From Paenibacillus pabuli NBRC 13638 (lineage in GTDB: Bacteria > Bacillota > Bacilli > Paenibacillales > Paenibacillaceae), in contig NZ_BCNM01000015.1 of the NCBI RefSeq assembly GCF_001514495.1, positions 1 through 64,000 on the forward strand: 64,000 nucleotides of DNA. The letters are read 5' to 3'. The first letter of the stretch is position 1. Each line of letters starts with the position of its first letter. Below the pieces are notes generated by a model that did no database searches, was not told the DNA's origin, and saw only the letters and a program-made list of their open reading frames with translations. The translations under genes and the position numbers were made by a program. Positions 1 through 7,903 of the stretch are shown piece after piece.

Positions 1-1
1 T

Positions 2-106
2 ATGCGTTATGAGGCTTATTTGAACTTTAACGGCTCTGTGAATTATATGGAGTATGTTACTTCGTCATCGACAGAATTTAATGTCAAGCTTCAAAGGAGT
101 GTTTAG
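2..106 (+). CDS. 3' end of an unidentified gene (partial)
   Basis: An open frame enters from the left edge and stops at TAG (104-106), giving about 34 residues. An ATG lies at position 2, but it could be internal. The residues are polar and aromatic (YEAYLNFNGSVNYMEY) and I do not recognise a family. The fragment is too short to tell a real C-terminus from chance. Confidence 0.3.
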   Translation: MRYEAYLNFNGSVNYMEYVTSSSTEFNVKLQRSV

Positions 107-172
107 TTGTACGAGGGATCGTGTATTGACCTAACGGGAAACGAGAAAAAATGAGGAGGCAACAAATACATA

Positions 173-526
173 ATGGTCAATGACCTATACCGAAAAATGG
201 GCCCTTTCTTTTTGAAGAAAAATCTGGTTCAGGTAGCAGCTCAGTTTTTTATTTCAGCGATAATCGGAGTTATATATGCATTTATGATCATTGATGAAAC
301 TATAGGTGGATACATTATTGAAATATTGCCGAGTAAGGGTGGACCGAATCTTCATCAATATTTGCCCATTGTGATCACTGTGCTAATTTACTCGTGTTTC
401 ATTCAAAGAAAAGAAAGAATTTTTCTGGAAAAAATCTCATTCAGTTGTCTTAATATTTTGATTGCAATACTAAGCTTTATTTCTGCTCTTATCGTTATAA
501 TGATGGTTCAATTCCCAATGATGTAA
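173..526 (+). CDS. small hypothetical membrane protein (117 aa)
   Basis: The ATG is preceded by AGGAGG at a suitable distance. The product is basic at the N-terminus and has about four hydrophobic segments (roughly residues 20-42, 62-75, 90-110), so it should be an integral membrane protein. The loop RKERIFLEK is probably cytoplasmic. No family is recognised. It stands alone upstream of the MarR gene and carries no sign of co-transcription with it. A CTAACGGG element (131-138) lies just upstream. Confidence 0.6.
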   Translation: MVNDLYRKMGPFFLKKNLVQVAAQFFISAIIGVIYAFMIIDETIGGYIIEILPSKGGPNLHQYLPIVITVLIYSCFIQRKERIFLEKISFSCLNILIAILSFISALIVIMMVQFPMM

Positions 527-650
527 CTATGAAGAAAGGAGTCGCAACCGCGGCTCCCTTTGCCGGATGATCACCCCTACGTGTTTTACATGTTTTTACA
601 TCACAATGTGAATTGAAATAGAAAGGGAGTGAGAAAAAACAAAAAAATCA

Positions 651-665
651 TTTGCATTTTGCAAA
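651..665. promoter_or_regulatory. palindromic operator of the MarR regulator
   Basis: TTTGCA-TTT-TGCAAA is a perfect inverted repeat. It overlaps a plausible -35 (TTGCAT, 652-657), which is followed after 17 bp by TATAAC (675-680), 20 bp ahead of the TTG start at 701. The same 13-bp core recurs in reverse complement at 1178-1194. The position suggests autorepression. Confidence 0.65.
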
Positions 666-700
666 TAATAAGAGTATAACTATAACAAGAGGTGAGGTAA

Positions 701-1150
701 TTGGAAAACAACTTAAGAGAGATGTTTCAGATCATGACACGGCGTTTTGGATTATTGGATAAAAACTGCTGCACCGCAGGAGAGTTGGATATTTCACTTG
801 TTCAAAGTCATATTATTTATGAAATTGATCGTAAGCACAATCCATCCATTCAGCAGGTGGCTGATGCACTCTCCATTGACATTACAACGTTTAGCCGCCA
901 GGTTCAAAGTCTCGTAAAGTTAGGTTTGGTTCAAAAAACGCCCTTACCAGAAGATCGAAGGATTTACATATTATCCTTGACTACACAAGGGAAGTTTGTC
1001 GCCGCGGTTATTGATGAGCAGATGAATGATTATTTAAAAGAAGTCTTTTCGCATATGTCTGAGTTTGAACGGGATATGGTGATCAACGCTGTCAAACTGC
1101 TAAACGAAAGTATGGCAAAATCCAGCGTATGCTGTACACCTCTGGGATAA
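701..1150 (+). CDS. MarR-family regulator with paired cysteines
   Basis: A 149-residue winged-helix regulator. The recognition region (about residues 48-90: NPSIQQVADALSIDITTFSRQVQSLVKLGLV, then EDRRIYILSLT) is typical MarR, with the wing arginine pair. The TTG start follows GAGGTGAGG. Two vicinal cysteine pairs, C23-C24 and C144-C145, flank the DNA-binding domain. I infer sensing of a thiol-reactive metalloid or electrophile, which fits the arsenic genes downstream. Matching palindromes lie in its own promoter and in front of the next gene, so it probably controls both. The exact inducer is not shown by the sequence. Confidence 0.85.
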   Translation: MENNLREMFQIMTRRFGLLDKNCCTAGELDISLVQSHIIYEIDRKHNPSIQQVADALSIDITTFSRQVQSLVKLGLVQKTPLPEDRRIYILSLTTQGKFVAAVIDEQMNDYLKEVFSHMSEFERDMVINAVKLLNESMAKSSVCCTPLG

Positions 1151-1177
1151 TCATTTATCCCATTTACTTAACACAAT

Positions 1178-1194
1178 ACTTGCAAAATGCAAGT
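1178..1194. promoter_or_regulatory. second copy of the MarR operator
   Basis: ACTTGCA-AAA-TGCAAGT is a perfect 7-bp inverted repeat with a 3-bp spacer. Its 13-bp core is the exact reverse complement of the core at 652-664. It lies 6 bp before the AAGGAGG site of the flavoprotein gene, where binding would block transcription or its start. Confidence 0.6.
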
Positions 1195-1215
1195 AATTAT
1201 AAGGAGGAAACTAAA

Positions 1216-2628
1216 ATGATTAAAAATATTCCTGTGAACCAAGTGAACTGCTGCGAAGCACCAGTACAAGAGAAGAGCAACTTACCTGTTGCAATCATTG
1301 GAGCTGGACCGGTTGGTCTTGCGGCAGCAGCACAACTCATTTCAAAAGGTGAGCCGTTTCTGTTGTTTGAAGCTGGAGATGAAGTAGGAGCAAACATTAG
1401 AAAATGGGAACATGTACGACTGTTCTCACCTTGGGAATATAACATTGATAAAGCCGCTAAAGAGTTGCTGCTAAAGGCGAATTGGGTTGCTCCTCAAAAC
1501 GGAATCATCCCAACAGGCAAGGAGATTGTTGAACGTTATTTAAAACCTTTGGCAGAGCTGGCTGAAGTAAGTCCGTATGTGCATTTGAATACGAAAGTTA
1601 CTGGGATCAGTCGTAAAGGATTAAGCAAAGTGAAAACAAGCGGGCGTGAGAAACTGCCATTTGTGATCCATGTTGAACAAAACGGATTTTCGTTTATTTA
1701 TGAAGCGCGGGCTGTTATCGATGCCTCTGGGACATGGTCCAATCCCAACCCGCTTCGTTCAGACGGTATATTTTCAGAAGAGGAAAAAGCGCTTAGTGGT
1801 CACATTTCATACGGTATCCCTGCTATATTAGGAAAAGAGAAAAATCGTTATAGCGGCAAGAAGGTGCTTGTAGTAGGAAGCGGACATTCTGCCATCAACA
1901 CGTTGCTTGAACTTGCCGAGCTTCAAAAAGAGGAGTCGGGAACGGAGATCGTTTGGGCTATTCGCAAGGCAAATATTGAGGATGTTTATGGCGGACGAGA
2001 ATTAGATGGGCTTCAGGCACGGGGGGAACTGGGTACTCGAATTCAAAAAGTGGTTGAATCCGGTGCCATAAAGGTCCTGACCGCATTCCATATTGAAGAA
2101 CTTCAAAAACAAGGTGAAAAGATACAAGTTTCCGGAACTATTCGAAATGAAAAAGTAGTTATGGATCACATCGATGAAATTGTAGGTAATACGGGTTCTC
2201 GTCCTGACTTATCGATGGTGCGGGAAGTACGGGTATTAACGGACCCAAGCTTAGACTGTGTCTATGAGCTCGCACCATTAATTGATCCCAATATACACAG
2301 CTGCGGTACTGTTAGACCTCATGGCGAAAAGGAATTACGCCAACCTGAAAAGGACTTTTATATTGTGGGTGCCAAAAGTTATGGGAGAGCGCCAACCTTC
2401 CTAATGGCAACGGGATATGAGCAAGTCAGATCCATTGTAGCGGCTTTGGTGGGAGATATGGAGTCAGCACAAAAAGTAGAGCTGGAACTGCCGGAGACGG
2501 GTGTTTGCAGTCTTGGCGCTAGTGGCGCGGACAGCTGCTGTGACCCGGTTCAAGTGGAGGAGGCATCTTCGAATGACTGCGCTCCCCCAAAAACAGAAAA
2601 GACAGGATCAAATTCTTGCTGCGGATAA
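1216..2628 (+). CDS. FAD/NAD(P)-dependent flavoprotein, ArsO-like, with cysteine-pair tail
   Basis: 470 residues from the ATG behind AAGGAGG; an upstream ATG at 1129 is in frame but lacks a ribosome site and overlaps the MarR gene. A first Rossmann motif GAGPVG (29-34) binds FAD. A second, VVGSGHSA (about 219-226), fits the NAD(P)H site of flavin monooxygenases and thioredoxin-reductase-like proteins. Unusual are C12-C13 and a tail of more than 40 residues with CC pairs ending in SCCG. Flavoproteins of this kind (ArsO) accompany arsenic operons in several bacteria; that comparison rests on context and domain layout. Its substrate is unknown. Confidence 0.7.
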   Translation: MIKNIPVNQVNCCEAPVQEKSNLPVAIIGAGPVGLAAAAQLISKGEPFLLFEAGDEVGANIRKWEHVRLFSPWEYNIDKAAKELLLKANWVAPQNGIIPTGKEIVERYLKPLAELAEVSPYVHLNTKVTGISRKGLSKVKTSGREKLPFVIHVEQNGFSFIYEARAVIDASGTWSNPNPLRSDGIFSEEEKALSGHISYGIPAILGKEKNRYSGKKVLVVGSGHSAINTLLELAELQKEESGTEIVWAIRKANIEDVYGGRELDGLQARGELGTRIQKVVESGAIKVLTAFHIEELQKQGEKIQVSGTIRNEKVVMDHIDEIVGNTGSRPDLSMVREVRVLTDPSLDCVYELAPLIDPNIHSCGTVRPHGEKELRQPEKDFYIVGAKSYGRAPTFLMATGYEQVRSIVAALVGDMESAQKVELELPETGVCSLGASGADSCCDPVQVEEASSNDCAPPKTEKTGSNSCCG

Positions 2629-2640
2629 ACAAGAATTCGA

Positions 2641-2678
2641 AGCTACTGCATCCGGAACGTGATGCAGTAGCTTTTTTA
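2641..2678 (+). terminator. intrinsic terminator of the flavoprotein gene
   Basis: A 12-bp stem AGCTACTGCATC / GATGCAGTAGCT with an 8-nt loop is followed by TTTTTTA, 12 bases after the stop. It separates the MarR-flavoprotein unit from arsR. Confidence 0.9.
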
Positions 2679-2695
2679 TAGAAGGAGGTAGAGAA

Positions 2696-2800
2696 ATGAA
2701 AAACATGATTGATGATTGCGGCGTTATTTGGTGTACTAAACCTAATATATTCGTACTTGATTATATAAGTGATTTATTATATGCTTATGCCGCTAAATGA
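2696..2800 (+). CDS. 34-codon small ORF ahead of arsR
   Basis: GAAGGAGGT lies 7 bases before the ATG, an unusually strong ribosome site for so short a frame. The peptide (MKNMIDDCGVIWCTKP...) has two cysteines. It ends 30 bases before arsR. Its second half overlaps the AT-rich stretch where the arsR promoter and operator should be, including the imperfect dyad ACTTGATTATATAAGT. It may be a leader peptide, a small metal-binding protein, or a decayed gene. Confidence 0.4.
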   Translation: MKNMIDDCGVIWCTKPNIFVLDYISDLLYAYAAK

Positions 2801-2830
2801 AACTAACGAGAATATCACAGGAGGGTACAT

Positions 2831-3160
2831 ATGGAACAAAACATTCAGGAGATGGCTGAGGCATATAAGCTATTAGCTGATAAAACAAGGTTGACCATTA
2901 TTGCGCTTCTTCAGGAACAGGAACTTTGCGTATGTGATATCACAGACATTATTGGAATGTCTCAACCAAATGCCAGTCAGCATCTTCGAAAACTGAAGGC
3001 AGCTGGTTTTCTTAATGAAAAGAAAAAAGGGCAGTGGGTGTACTACTCCCTTAATCCGGACGCGAAAGCATATGTTCAATGTGTGTATCCGTACCTGCCT
3101 TCCATGAAAGACAAAATAGCACGATTGAATAATTGCTGCGGTCCTCAGGAGGAAGCATGA
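2831..3160 (+). CDS. arsR: ArsR arsenite-responsive repressor
   Basis: A 109-residue winged helix-turn-helix repressor. The arsenite-binding signature ELCVCDI (C33, C35) sits in the expected DNA-contacting helix, followed by SQPNASQHLRKLKAAG as the recognition helix. A further C102-C103 pair lies near the C-terminus. It should repress the ars operon until As(III) or Sb(III) binds. The ATG follows CAGGAGG. The stop overlaps the arsB start as ATGA, so the two are translationally coupled. Confidence 0.95.
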   Translation: MEQNIQEMAEAYKLLADKTRLTIIALLQEQELCVCDITDIIGMSQPNASQHLRKLKAAGFLNEKKKGQWVYYSLNPDAKAYVQCVYPYLPSMKDKIARLNNCCGPQEEA

Positions 3161-4593
3161 CCATCATCGCAATTTTAATCTTTTTGCTTACACTGACTTT
3201 GGTGATTTGGCAGCCTAAGGGACTTAATATTGGGTGGTCAGCATCTGCTGGAGCTATTTTAGCTCTCCTATTTGGGGTCGTAAGTATATCTGATGTGGGT
3301 ACGGTTACAGGAATTGTATGGAACGCCACGCTTGCTTTCGTAGCCATTATTTTGATTTCGCTTATTTTAGATGAAATCGGCTTTTTTGAATGGGCTGCAC
3401 TCCACATGGCAAGGCTCGCAAGAGGTAATGGCAAGCTGATGTTCGTTTATGTTGTGCTACTTGGTGCAGGGGTATCAGCGTTCTTTGCTAATGACGGCGC
3501 CGCACTGATATTAACACCTATCGTACTCGCGATGGTCCGAGCTCTCAAATTTGATCAAAAGATGATTTTACCTTTTATAATTGCAAGTGGTTTTATTGCA
3601 GATACAACTTCACTCCCGCTCGTAGTTAGCAACCTCGTCAATATCGTTTCTGCCGATTACTTCAGTATTGGCTTTGTGGAGTACGCCAGTCGCATGATTG
3701 TTCCCAATTTCTTTTCAATATTAGCGAGTCTTCTGGTCTTATTCTTGTTCTTTAGAAAAAGTATTCCAGGGAACTACGAAGTCAGTCAGCTCAAAAAGCC
3801 AGTTGAAGCGATCAAGGATAAGAAACTGTTTAAAATATCTTGGGTGATCTTAGCTGTGCTACTGGTTGCCTATCTGATGAGCGAGTTCATTCAAGTTCCG
3901 GTTTCCGTTATCGCTGGCGTTATTGCAATCTTGTTTATTTTGGCTGCACGACGTAGTCAGGCTATTCAAACGTGGAAACTCATCAAAGGAGCACCCTGGG
4001 CAGTAGTGATTTTCTCAATTGGTATGTACGTTGTAGTATACGGACTACGAAACGTGGGATTGACGGATGAACTAGGTAGGGTTATTCAAGCCATCGCTGA
4101 TAAGGGACTCTACATTTCCACACTTGGCATGGGCTTTCTAGCCGCTATATTGTCTTCGGTTATGAACAATATGCCGACAGTGATGATTGATGCGCTAGCC
4201 ATTGATGGAACCAATACGCAAGGTGTGATTCGGGAATCACTGATTTATGCCAATATTATCGGCAGTGACTTGGGTCCTAAAATTACACCGATTGGCTCAC
4301 TCGCAACACTTTTGTGGTTACACGTACTGTCCCGTAAGGATGTAAAAATCACTTGGGGAAGTTATTTCAAAATTGGGATTGTGCTCACGATCCCAACGCT
4401 CTTTATTACGTTAACAGGGTTGTATCTATGGCTATATTTGATCCATTCAACAAACATAAACGTTTGGTTAATGATTGCCGTAATTACAGTTATATTGGTT
4501 GTTATCGCTATGATCATAAAAACTTTAATTCATTCAAAAATGGGTGAAGCGAAATTTCAAGTAAGCCAAACCAAGAAAAAAGGAGATCAATAA
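3157..4593 (+). CDS. arsB: ArsB arsenite/antimonite efflux transporter
   Basis: 478 residues with about 12 membrane segments, matching the ArsB family in length and in its N-terminal and GVSAFFANDGAALILTP sequences. It exports arsenite using the proton gradient. The start is set by the ATGA overlap with arsR and AGGAGG at 3148-3152. No arsA ATPase follows, so ArsB should work as a secondary transporter. A large cytoplasmic loop (about 210-225) and the conserved MNNMPTVMIDALAI motif are visible. Confidence 0.95.
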   Translation: MTIIAILIFLLTLTLVIWQPKGLNIGWSASAGAILALLFGVVSISDVGTVTGIVWNATLAFVAIILISLILDEIGFFEWAALHMARLARGNGKLMFVYVVLLGAGVSAFFANDGAALILTPIVLAMVRALKFDQKMILPFIIASGFIADTTSLPLVVSNLVNIVSADYFSIGFVEYASRMIVPNFFSILASLLVLFLFFRKSIPGNYEVSQLKKPVEAIKDKKLFKISWVILAVLLVAYLMSEFIQVPVSVIAGVIAILFILAARRSQAIQTWKLIKGAPWAVVIFSIGMYVVVYGLRNVGLTDELGRVIQAIADKGLYISTLGMGFLAAILSSVMNNMPTVMIDALAIDGTNTQGVIRESLIYANIIGSDLGPKITPIGSLATLLWLHVLSRKDVKITWGSYFKIGIVLTIPTLFITLTGLYLWLYLIHSTNINVWLMIAVITVILVVIAMIIKTLIHSKMGEAKFQVSQTKKKGDQ

Positions 4594-4594
4594 C

Positions 4595-5020
4595 ATGAAC
4601 AACAAACCTCTTGTTTACTTTTTGTGTACAGGAAACTCTTGCAGAAGCCAAATCGCCGATGGATATTTGAAGGCACTTGGTAGTGATAAATACGAGGTGA
4701 GAAGTGCAGGGTTAGAGGCGCATGGCTTAAATCCTCGTGCTGTTCAAACGATGAAAGAAGCTGGAATCGATATTTCCAATCATACATCAGATGTGATTGA
4801 TCCTGAGATTTTAAAACAAGCAGACTACATCATCACGCTTTGTGGTCATGCCAACGATAATTGTCCAGTTGTACGTAATGATAAAGCCGAAAGATGGCAC
4901 TGGGGCTTCGATGATCCAGCCAAAGCAACAGGTACAGAGGAAGAAATCACAGCTACATTCGCTGAGGTCCGTGATTCAATTAAAGCTCGAATCGAGCAAT
5001 TCTTGAAAGATGGTAAGTAA
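4595..5020 (+). CDS. arsC: ArsC arsenate reductase, thioredoxin-coupled
   Basis: 141 residues of the low-molecular-weight phosphatase fold. The P-loop CTGNSCRS starts at C11, the nucleophile. The resolving cysteines C83 and C90 occur in TLCGHANDNC, the hallmark of the thioredoxin-dependent (pI258-type) reductases. It converts arsenate to arsenite for ArsB. It begins 1 base after the arsB stop behind AAAGGAG, and is the last certain gene of the operon. Confidence 0.95.
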   Translation: MNNKPLVYFLCTGNSCRSQIADGYLKALGSDKYEVRSAGLEAHGLNPRAVQTMKEAGIDISNHTSDVIDPEILKQADYIITLCGHANDNCPVVRNDKAERWHWGFDDPAKATGTEEEITATFAEVRDSIKARIEQFLKDGK

Positions 5021-5021
5021 T

Positions 5022-5093
5022 ATGAATCATGCCAAAAAGGAGTACTATGCACTCGTTGCTGATAAAATCTTTATGGGCGGAGCTGCAACGTAG
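5022..5093 (+). other. 23-codon reading frame after arsC, possible gene remnant
   Basis: ATG begins 1 base after the arsC stop and reads MNHAKKEYYALVADKIFMGGAAT before TAG. It keeps the tight operon spacing but has no clear ribosome site of its own. It may be the surviving start of a fourth ars-operon gene. No family is recognised. Confidence 0.25.
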
Positions 5094-5222
5094 AGACAAT
5101 GGTTCTTAACAAGGCATTGAAGTCGTGTGGATCTGCGGAAAGAAGCAACAGAATGCGCGTACCCAGCAGCTCGGCTGCTTTTGTTGAATTAACGTTGAGT
5201 ACTTCTAAAACTGGGTGAACGA

Positions 5223-5855
5223 TTAGAAACGTTTGGCAACTTCCTTTGCTTGTGTGATTGCCTTTTCCTTAATAATTGGTGCTTGCTCTAATGATGCCGT
5301 TCCCTCCACAAAAATTGCCTCAATAGATTGAATTCCATAGAAGTGTAATATCTTTTTTAGATAGCTGTATCCCATTTCAATCGGAGCAAGCGGACCTTCC
5401 GAATAAATGGATCCGGAAGCTTGAATGTGTAATGCTTTTTTGCCGGACAACAGACCCACAGGGCCATTCTTCGTATATTTGAAAGTCTTACCTGGAATTG
5501 AAGTCGAATCCGTGTATGCTTTCAGAACTGGTGGGATCGAGAAATTCCACATAGGTGAGACGTACACATACTTATCGGCAGCCACGAATTGGTCAATAAT
5601 CGCTTCATGACGAGCTACTTTTGATTTCTCAGCATCGGTCAATTGATCGAAAGAAGAACCTGATCGAATCTTTTCCCAACCGCGTAAGACATCAGCATCG
5701 ATATCCGGAATGTTCTCTTGGTATAGATCTAAATGAACAACTTTATCTGATGGGTTTGCCTCACGGTATGCTTCAATAAATTCGTTCCCAACTGTGAGGC
5801 TACAAGATGACTGAGCATCAAGAGGATGTGCGGTGATGTATAATACGGTTGACAT
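5223..5855 (-). CDS. azoR: FMN-dependent NADH:quinone oxidoreductase / azoreductase
   Basis: 210 residues of the flavodoxin-like AzoR family. It starts MSTVLYITAHP, carries the FMN phosphate loop near residues 9-18 (HPLDAQSSCSL), PMWNFSIPPVLKAYTD (about 100-115) for FMN and substrate contact, and ASGSIYSEG further on. It performs two-electron reduction of quinones and azo compounds with NADH, avoiding semiquinone radicals. It is transcribed divergently from an HxlR-type regulator, with a YodB-like box in the shared promoter region. Confidence 0.93.
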   Translation of the reverse strand: MSTVLYITAHPLDAQSSCSLTVGNEFIEAYREANPSDKVVHLDLYQENIPDIDADVLRGWEKIRSGSSFDQLTDAEKSKVARHEAIIDQFVAADKYVYVSPMWNFSIPPVLKAYTDSTSIPGKTFKYTKNGPVGLLSGKKALHIQASGSIYSEGPLAPIEMGYSYLKKILHFYGIQSIEAIFVEGTASLEQAPIIKEKAITQAKEVAKRF

Positions 5856-5919
5856 GATTTAAAACTTCCTTTCTGTAATTGAATTAAATACACTTTCTGG
5901 ATTAATCATATCGCATATA

Positions 5920-5935
5920 TACTATTTGTGAAGTA
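5920..5935. promoter_or_regulatory. YodB/QsrR-like operator between azoR and hxlR
   Basis: TACT-N8-AGTA (TACTATTTGTGAAGTA) closely resembles the TACT-N7-AGTA boxes bound by B. subtilis YodB upstream of azoR1. It lies in the 133-bp gap between the divergent genes, just ahead of a TATAGT -10 candidate (5951-5956) for the regulator gene. Confidence 0.55.
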
Positions 5936-5988
5936 CGCACAATCATGTGGTATAGTATGAAAAAAGGTACTGTGACGGAGGAGAACAC

Positions 5989-6348
5989 ATGCAAAAGAAC
6001 CCTGTCCAATGTCAATTCGTTGTGGCGCTGGATTCAATTGTCGGCAAATGGAAGCCGATGATTCTTTATCATTTGTTTCAAGGTGAACCTTTGAGGTTCA
6101 ATGAATTAAAAAGATTGCTGCCTGATATCACGCAAAGGATGCTTACGCTCCATCTGCGCGAGTTGGAGGAGGAAGAGATCGTGAAGCGAGTTGTTTATCC
6201 TCAAGTCCCTCCGAAAGTGGAGTACTCCATCACGGAATACGGCATGAGCCTTTCTCCGATTTTGGAAACTTTACATCAATGGGGAAAGGCCCATGTGGAG
6301 AGAAAACAGCTCAAAAAAGGTGGAAATGAAGATACAGAATCGGAATAG
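5989..6348 (+). CDS. HxlR-family thiol-type regulator (YodB-like)
   Basis: 119 residues with the HxlR winged helix (VGKWKPMILYHLFQGEPLRFNELKRLLPDITQRMLTLHLRELEEEEIV). A single N-terminal cysteine, C8, matches the position of the redox-sensing cysteine of YodB/QsrR regulators, which is alkylated or oxidised by quinones and diamide. Together with the divergent azoR and the TACT-AGTA box this supports a quinone-responsive repressor of azoR and of itself. The ATG follows GGAGGAG. Confidence 0.85.
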   Translation: MQKNPVQCQFVVALDSIVGKWKPMILYHLFQGEPLRFNELKRLLPDITQRMLTLHLRELEEEEIVKRVVYPQVPPKVEYSITEYGMSLSPILETLHQWGKAHVERKQLKKGGNEDTESE

Positions 6349-6602
6349 CGTTCATTTTGTCATTATTCTTTAATAGACGTTAAAGTTGCTAATGTAGCGG
6401 CTTTTTGTTTTATTGGTACAAGATCTTGTCTCGAGTCAAGGAAAGGGAAGGGAAGGATAGAACTTGTACTGTTGCCGAAATGGACAAAAACATAGTTCGA
6501 TTAACGATTAGTCACTAAGCTAACGGGCAGGATAGTTTAATGATTTGGGCTATAAGGCTGTACTAGATAGAACAATTTATAGTGTACTGTTGAGCTATGG
6601 GA
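6349..6602. other. intergenic stretch with one repeat copy
   Basis: No gene is seen. It contains a CTAACGGGCAGGATAG copy of the dispersed element (6520-6535) and an early T-rich stretch after the regulator stop. The composition suggests decayed accessory DNA. Confidence 0.4.
6520..6535 (+). repeat. dispersed CTAACGGGCAGG element, copy 1
   Basis: CTAACGGGCAGGATAG differs by one base from the copies at 9294 and 15435. It lies in non-coding DNA. Confidence 0.6.
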
Positions 6603-6646
6603 GACCATAACAAAACCACCTTTTCGAAGGTGGTTTTGTTATGGTC
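6603..6646. terminator. strong bidirectional hairpin terminator
   Basis: A perfect 20-bp stem closed by TTCG. The left arm begins GACCATAACAAAACC and the right arm ends GGTTTTGTTATGGTC. It lies 18 bases past the end of the sigma-factor gene on the minus strand and would also stop plus-strand readthrough. Confidence 0.85.
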
Positions 6647-6664
6647 AAATACTAGTATCAAAAT

Positions 6665-7903
6665 TTAACATAGCCTAGATTTTAAATATTGCACCCACAT
6701 CCCGTGCAGCTCAGCTTCCGATACTTGAAATGCGCCTTGAAAATCAGTGGCATCGCGTATGAATTTGTTGAGCGCATCTAAACTGTATGAATGGATGAGA
6801 TATTCTACGATCAAGTGCGAGAATCCATATCCCCCTATCTTCTCGAAATCCCAGGTATCATTAGTTAATGCTTGAAAGCTAGGGACAGCGTTATTTTGAA
6901 TCGATTCGGAGGTGCTATACTGGATATATTCTTGTGACATTTGTTTGGCTTCATGCCCGCCGAGACCGTGTGTAAGCCATTTCGGTGCCAACGGATTAAT
7001 ATCCTTCACTAACCACATCGTAAACAAGCTTAAAGTGTGCCGTAGTACCGATTGATACGTATGTTCAGGGCCTGGGTTGAGTGGGGATACGATTTTAATT
7101 TTATTGTCTTCATAGGTTCCCATAAACCAATTGGGCGCATCCGGCTCGTTTATTGCTTGATGAAAAGTGGGCAGATCCGGATAGATCTCAATAGCGATTT
7201 TCTGAGAAGGTCGATGACGATAGGTTGTAATAATTCGATCTACATTGCTTTTCAACTCTTCAAATAAGTCATGGTATACCTTGTTCATACCATCATTCTT
7301 GGAGGGAGCCTCGCTTTTATCCACAATTGATATCAATTCTTTAATAGACATGATTGTAATGTCACCCCATTCTTTTAATTCTTTTTTTAGTTTGTTTAAG
7401 GCACGATAGAGTCTGTTCTTGACTGCGCTTTCAGGCATCCCGATGATTTTGGATATTTCCAATAAAGTGCAATCGACGAAAAAACGCAATGATATGATTT
7501 GCTGATCTAATTCATTCAATCGGGCTAATGCAGCACTAATATCAAGACGGATATCGACATCTCTAGCAATATCGAGGGATATCGATTGGGACTGAAAATC
7601 GATTACTTCGTGCACCATTTCTTTATTTCGTGATCTCGTACGATACTCGTTTTTCACAATATTTTGCGCGATTTTGAATAGCCAAGTAAATATACTGGAG
7701 TTACACTTAAACAAGTGAAAGTTTTCCATTGCTTTTAAAAAAGCTTGTTGCGTTAAGTCATCGGCAGTTGCCGAATTTGTCTTTACTGCAATATAATTTC
7801 GAATTCTATCTCGATATTGATTATAAATGGCTTCGAAATGTTGGATGTGCTCCTGCTCCTCCGGAGGAACAGGGATTTTCTTTTTGTCTTGAGCTCGTGA
7901 CAC
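6665..7903 (-). CDS. ECF sigma factor fused to a degenerate peptidase-like C-terminal domain
   Basis: 412 residues; ECF sigma factors are usually about 180. Region 2 (about 24-95: DDLTQQAFLKAMENF...FTWLFKIAQNIVKNEYR) and region 4 (about 126-175: LNELDQQIISLRFF...GMPESAVKNRLYRALNKLKKEL) are intact. After a linker, residues 225-410 resemble the peptidase-MA fold, but the expected HExxH is H289-T-L-S-L, and the later P-x-W-L-x-E-G motif reads PKWLTHGLGGHEA. The zinc site is therefore broken, and I infer a ligand- or protein-sensing role. The GTG start follows GGAGG at 8 bases. No anti-sigma gene adjoins. Confidence 0.8.
   Translation of the reverse strand: MSRAQDKKKIPVPPEEQEHIQHFEAIYNQYRDRIRNYIAVKTNSATADDLTQQAFLKAMENFHLFKCNSSIFTWLFKIAQNIVKNEYRTRSRNKEMVHEVIDFQSQSISLDIARDVDIRLDISAALARLNELDQQIISLRFFVDCTLLEISKIIGMPESAVKNRLYRALNKLKKELKEWGDITIMSIKELISIVDKSEAPSKNDGMNKVYHDLFEELKSNVDRIITTYRHRPSQKIAIEIYPDLPTFHQAINEPDAPNWFMGTYEDNKIKIVSPLNPGPEHTYQSVLRHTLSLFTMWLVKDINPLAPKWLTHGLGGHEAKQMSQEYIQYSTSESIQNNAVPSFQALTNDTWDFEKIGGYGFSHLIVEYLIHSYSLDALNKFIRDATDFQGAFQVSEAELHGMWVQYLKSRLC

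Noticed and set aside
1129..1215. An extended N-terminus for the flavoprotein overlapping the MarR gene
   Set aside because: It would span the operator and ribosome site at 1178-1207, so the ATG at 1216 is the real start.
5163..5180. A hairpin after arsC (AGCAG / CTGCT) as the ars terminator
   Set aside because: The stem is only 5 bp with TTTTGTT; too weak to call with confidence.
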